The notes under the pieces: model-generated | Database searches by the model: none | Told to the model about the DNA's origin: nothing | Seen by the model: the letters and a program-made list of their open reading frames with translations, nothing else | Assembly (NCBI RefSeq): GCF_019656455.1 | Contig: NZ_BPMK01000015.1 | Span: forward strand, 62,001 to 126,000 | Source of the DNA: Noviherbaspirillum aridicola | GTDB lineage: Bacteria; Pseudomonadota; Gammaproteobacteria; Burkholderiales; Burkholderiaceae_D | Length of the DNA: 64,000 nucleotides | Direction of reading: 5' to 3' | Shown here: positions 62,879-64,000 of the stretch, in pieces | Position numbering within the stretch: position 1 is the first letter of the stretch | Layout: each line of letters opens with the position of its first letter | Position numbers and translations under genes: made by a program

Positions 62879-63541
62879 ATGAATATCGAAAAAGCCCGTT
62901 TCAACATGATCGAGCAGCAGATCCGCCCGTGGGACGTTCTGGCGCCGGACGTGCTCGATTTGCTGCTGGTGGTCAAGCGTGAGAACTTCGTGCCGCCCGC
63001 CTACCGCAACCTGGCCTTCATGGACACCGAGATTCCGCTGTCGGCCAGTGCGCGCATGTTCACCCCGAAGCTGGAGGCGCGCATCCTGCAGGAGCTGAAT
63101 GTCCGCCCGCAGGAGACGGTGCTGGAGATCGGCGCCGGTTCCGGCTACCTCGCGGCGCTGCTGGCGGCCAAGGCGCGCCAGGTGACGACGGTCGAGATCG
63201 ACCCCGCGCTGGCCGCGATGGCGCGCAAGAACCTGGCAGACAACGGCGTCAGGAACGTCGAGGTGGTCGAGGGCAACGGCGCGGCCGGCTGGCCGGCCAA
63301 CCGGGCCGAGCCGCTGTACGACGTGATCGTGATTTCGGCCTCGGTGCACGCCGTGCCCGATATCTTCCTCAAGCAGCTCAAGCCGGGCGGCCGCCTGTTC
63401 GTCGTCGTCGGCGAGCCGCCGGTGATGTCGGCGGAAATCACCACGCGCGCCGGCGACAGCAAGTTCGAGACGGTCAAGGTCTTCGAGACCAGCATCGCCC
63501 CGCTGCTCGGCATCGCGCCGCCTTCGCAATTCAGTTTCTGA
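62879..63541 (+). CDS. protein-L-isoaspartate O-methyltransferase family protein
   Basis: A 220-residue SAM enzyme: FNMIEQQIRPWDVLAPDVLD near the start, REXFVP-like KRENFVPPAYR, MFTPKLEARILQELN, and the SAM-binding VLEIGAGSGYLAALLAAKA. It resembles PCMT, which repairs isoaspartyl residues, but belongs to the branch next to rhodanese and tolC, whose substrate is less certain. The start at MNIEKARFNM is preferred; a slightly upstream ATG (62864) is less likely. Confidence 0.88.
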   Translation: MNIEKARFNMIEQQIRPWDVLAPDVLDLLLVVKRENFVPPAYRNLAFMDTEIPLSASARMFTPKLEARILQELNVRPQETVLEIGAGSGYLAALLAAKARQVTTVEIDPALAAMARKNLADNGVRNVEVVEGNGAAGWPANRAEPLYDVIVISASVHAVPDIFLKQLKPGGRLFVVVGEPPVMSAEITTRAGDSKFETVKVFETSIAPLLGIAPPSQFSF

Positions 63542-63552
63542 GGACAACCGGC

Positions 63553-63876
63553 ATGGAACAGATCACCGCCCCCGAACTCGCCGCCTGGCTGGCGGACGAA
63601 TCCCGTCCCGCGCCCTTGCTGCTCGATGTGCGCGAGCCCTGGGAATTCCAGACCTGCCACATAGCGGGCGCGCAGTCCATGCCGATGAACACCGTGCCGG
63701 AGCGCATGCAGGAGCTTGAAGAGGATGCGCCCGTGGTCTGCATCTGCCATCACGGCGCGCGCAGCATGTCGGTGGCCGCCTTCCTCGAGCGCCAGGGTTT
63801 TTCCAGGGTCATCAACCTCACCGGCGGCGTCCATGCCTGGGCGCTGCAGGTCGACGGCAGCATGCCCACCTACTGA
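63553..63876 (+). CDS. rhodanese-like domain protein
   Basis: A 107-residue single-domain rhodanese (GlpE-like): LLLDVREPWEFQTCHIAGA, the active loop CICHHGARSMS with the catalytic Cys, and FSRVINLTGGVHAWA. A sulfur-transfer role is likely; the acceptor is unknown. It lies between the methyltransferase and tolC genes, 11 bases after the former. Confidence 0.92.
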   Translation: MEQITAPELAAWLADESRPAPLLLDVREPWEFQTCHIAGAQSMPMNTVPERMQELEEDAPVVCICHHGARSMSVAAFLERQGFSRVINLTGGVHAWALQVDGSMPTY

Positions 63877-63905
63877 CACCCGCATTCATCTCCGGAGGAT
63901 CCTCA

Positions 63906-64000
63906 ATGCGCAAGCCCCTCATCGCCGTACTGCTCGCCGGCGCCTTCCTGTCGCTCAATGCGCATGCGCTCGACCTGCTGCAGGTGTACCAGGAGGCGCA
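63906..64000 (+). CDS. tolC: outer-membrane efflux channel TolC, 5' part only
   Basis: The first 31 codons are present: a signal peptide (RKPLIAVLLAGAFLSLNAHA) followed by LDLLQVYQEA, the usual start of mature TolC-type channels. GGAGG lies 7 bases before the ATG. The gene continues beyond the window end. It would serve the RND pump upstream and other exporters. Confidence 0.8.
   Translation, partial: MRKPLIAVLLAGAFLSLNAHALDLLQVYQEA

Overview
The window is high-GC chromosomal DNA from a betaproteobacterium, most likely order Burkholderiales and plausibly Oxalobacteraceae-like. Support comes from the linkage hrcA / nadK / recN / hemH / grpE-dnaK-dnaJ, the folK-dNK-panB block, sucCD, recA-recX, the Anbu operon, and the gene content in general. 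The species cannot be named from the sequence alone. Almost everything is core housekeeping DNA packed in short operons. No insertion sequence, prophage, integron or CRISPR array was seen.

Layout. 0.1-4.3 kb: NTF2-like protein, YheT-type hydrolase, a conserved hypothetical gene, the periplasmic protease BepA (reverse) and MoaC. 4.25-6.5 kb: a small accessory-looking island with a type IV pilin gene and an O-antigen-ligase-family gene. It has lower GC than its surroundings, a clear sigma54 promoter and repeated TGTC boxes. 6.5-10.2 kb: FHA / PP2C signalling pair and sucCD. 10.2-12.9 kb: DUF2889 protein, recX and recA with a LexA box. 13-17.6 kb: two-component system plus DUF4212 / sodium:solute symporter. 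17.7-21.8 kb: the four-gene Anbu operon (ATP-grasp, alpha-E, transglutaminase, Anbu). 21.9-28.1 kb: purM (reverse), then a tight seven-gene operon hda-HAD-pcnB-folK-DUF486-dNK-panB. 28.1-30 kb: carbonic anhydrase, chalcone-isomerase-like protein and a gene-poor stretch. 30-40.3 kb: the heat-shock cluster with two sigma32-type promoters, hemH, recN, nadK, a HAD hydrolase, hrcA and fur. 40.3-50.8 kb: bamE, dapB, leuS, lptE, holA, proA, hemJ, an rlmL-type methyltransferase, gabD and tRNA-Gly(CCC). 50.8-57.7 kb: trmB, a large orphan protein with a kinase-like core, recQ, uppP, a DUF1439 lipoprotein and a YkgJ-type protein. 57.8-64 kb: a TetR-controlled RND efflux pair, an isoaspartate-type methyltransferase, a rhodanese and the beginning of tolC.

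Linked functions. The pilin and ligase genes look like a pilin O-glycosylation pair. The pilin ends in serine, as do pilins modified by the PilO/TfpO ligases. HrcA, GrpE, DnaK and DnaJ form the stress-response core. RecA, RecX, RecN and RecQ cover recombination and repair. BamE, LptE, BepA, TolC and UppP all serve the envelope. The least explained gene is the 784-residue protein at 51525-53879. It has lysine, catalytic-loop and LDFG-like motifs reminiscent of phosphoinositide-kinase/HipA-type kinases, an unfamiliar N-terminal half and a basic C-terminus. It could be a secreted effector or an intracellular kinase-like enzyme.
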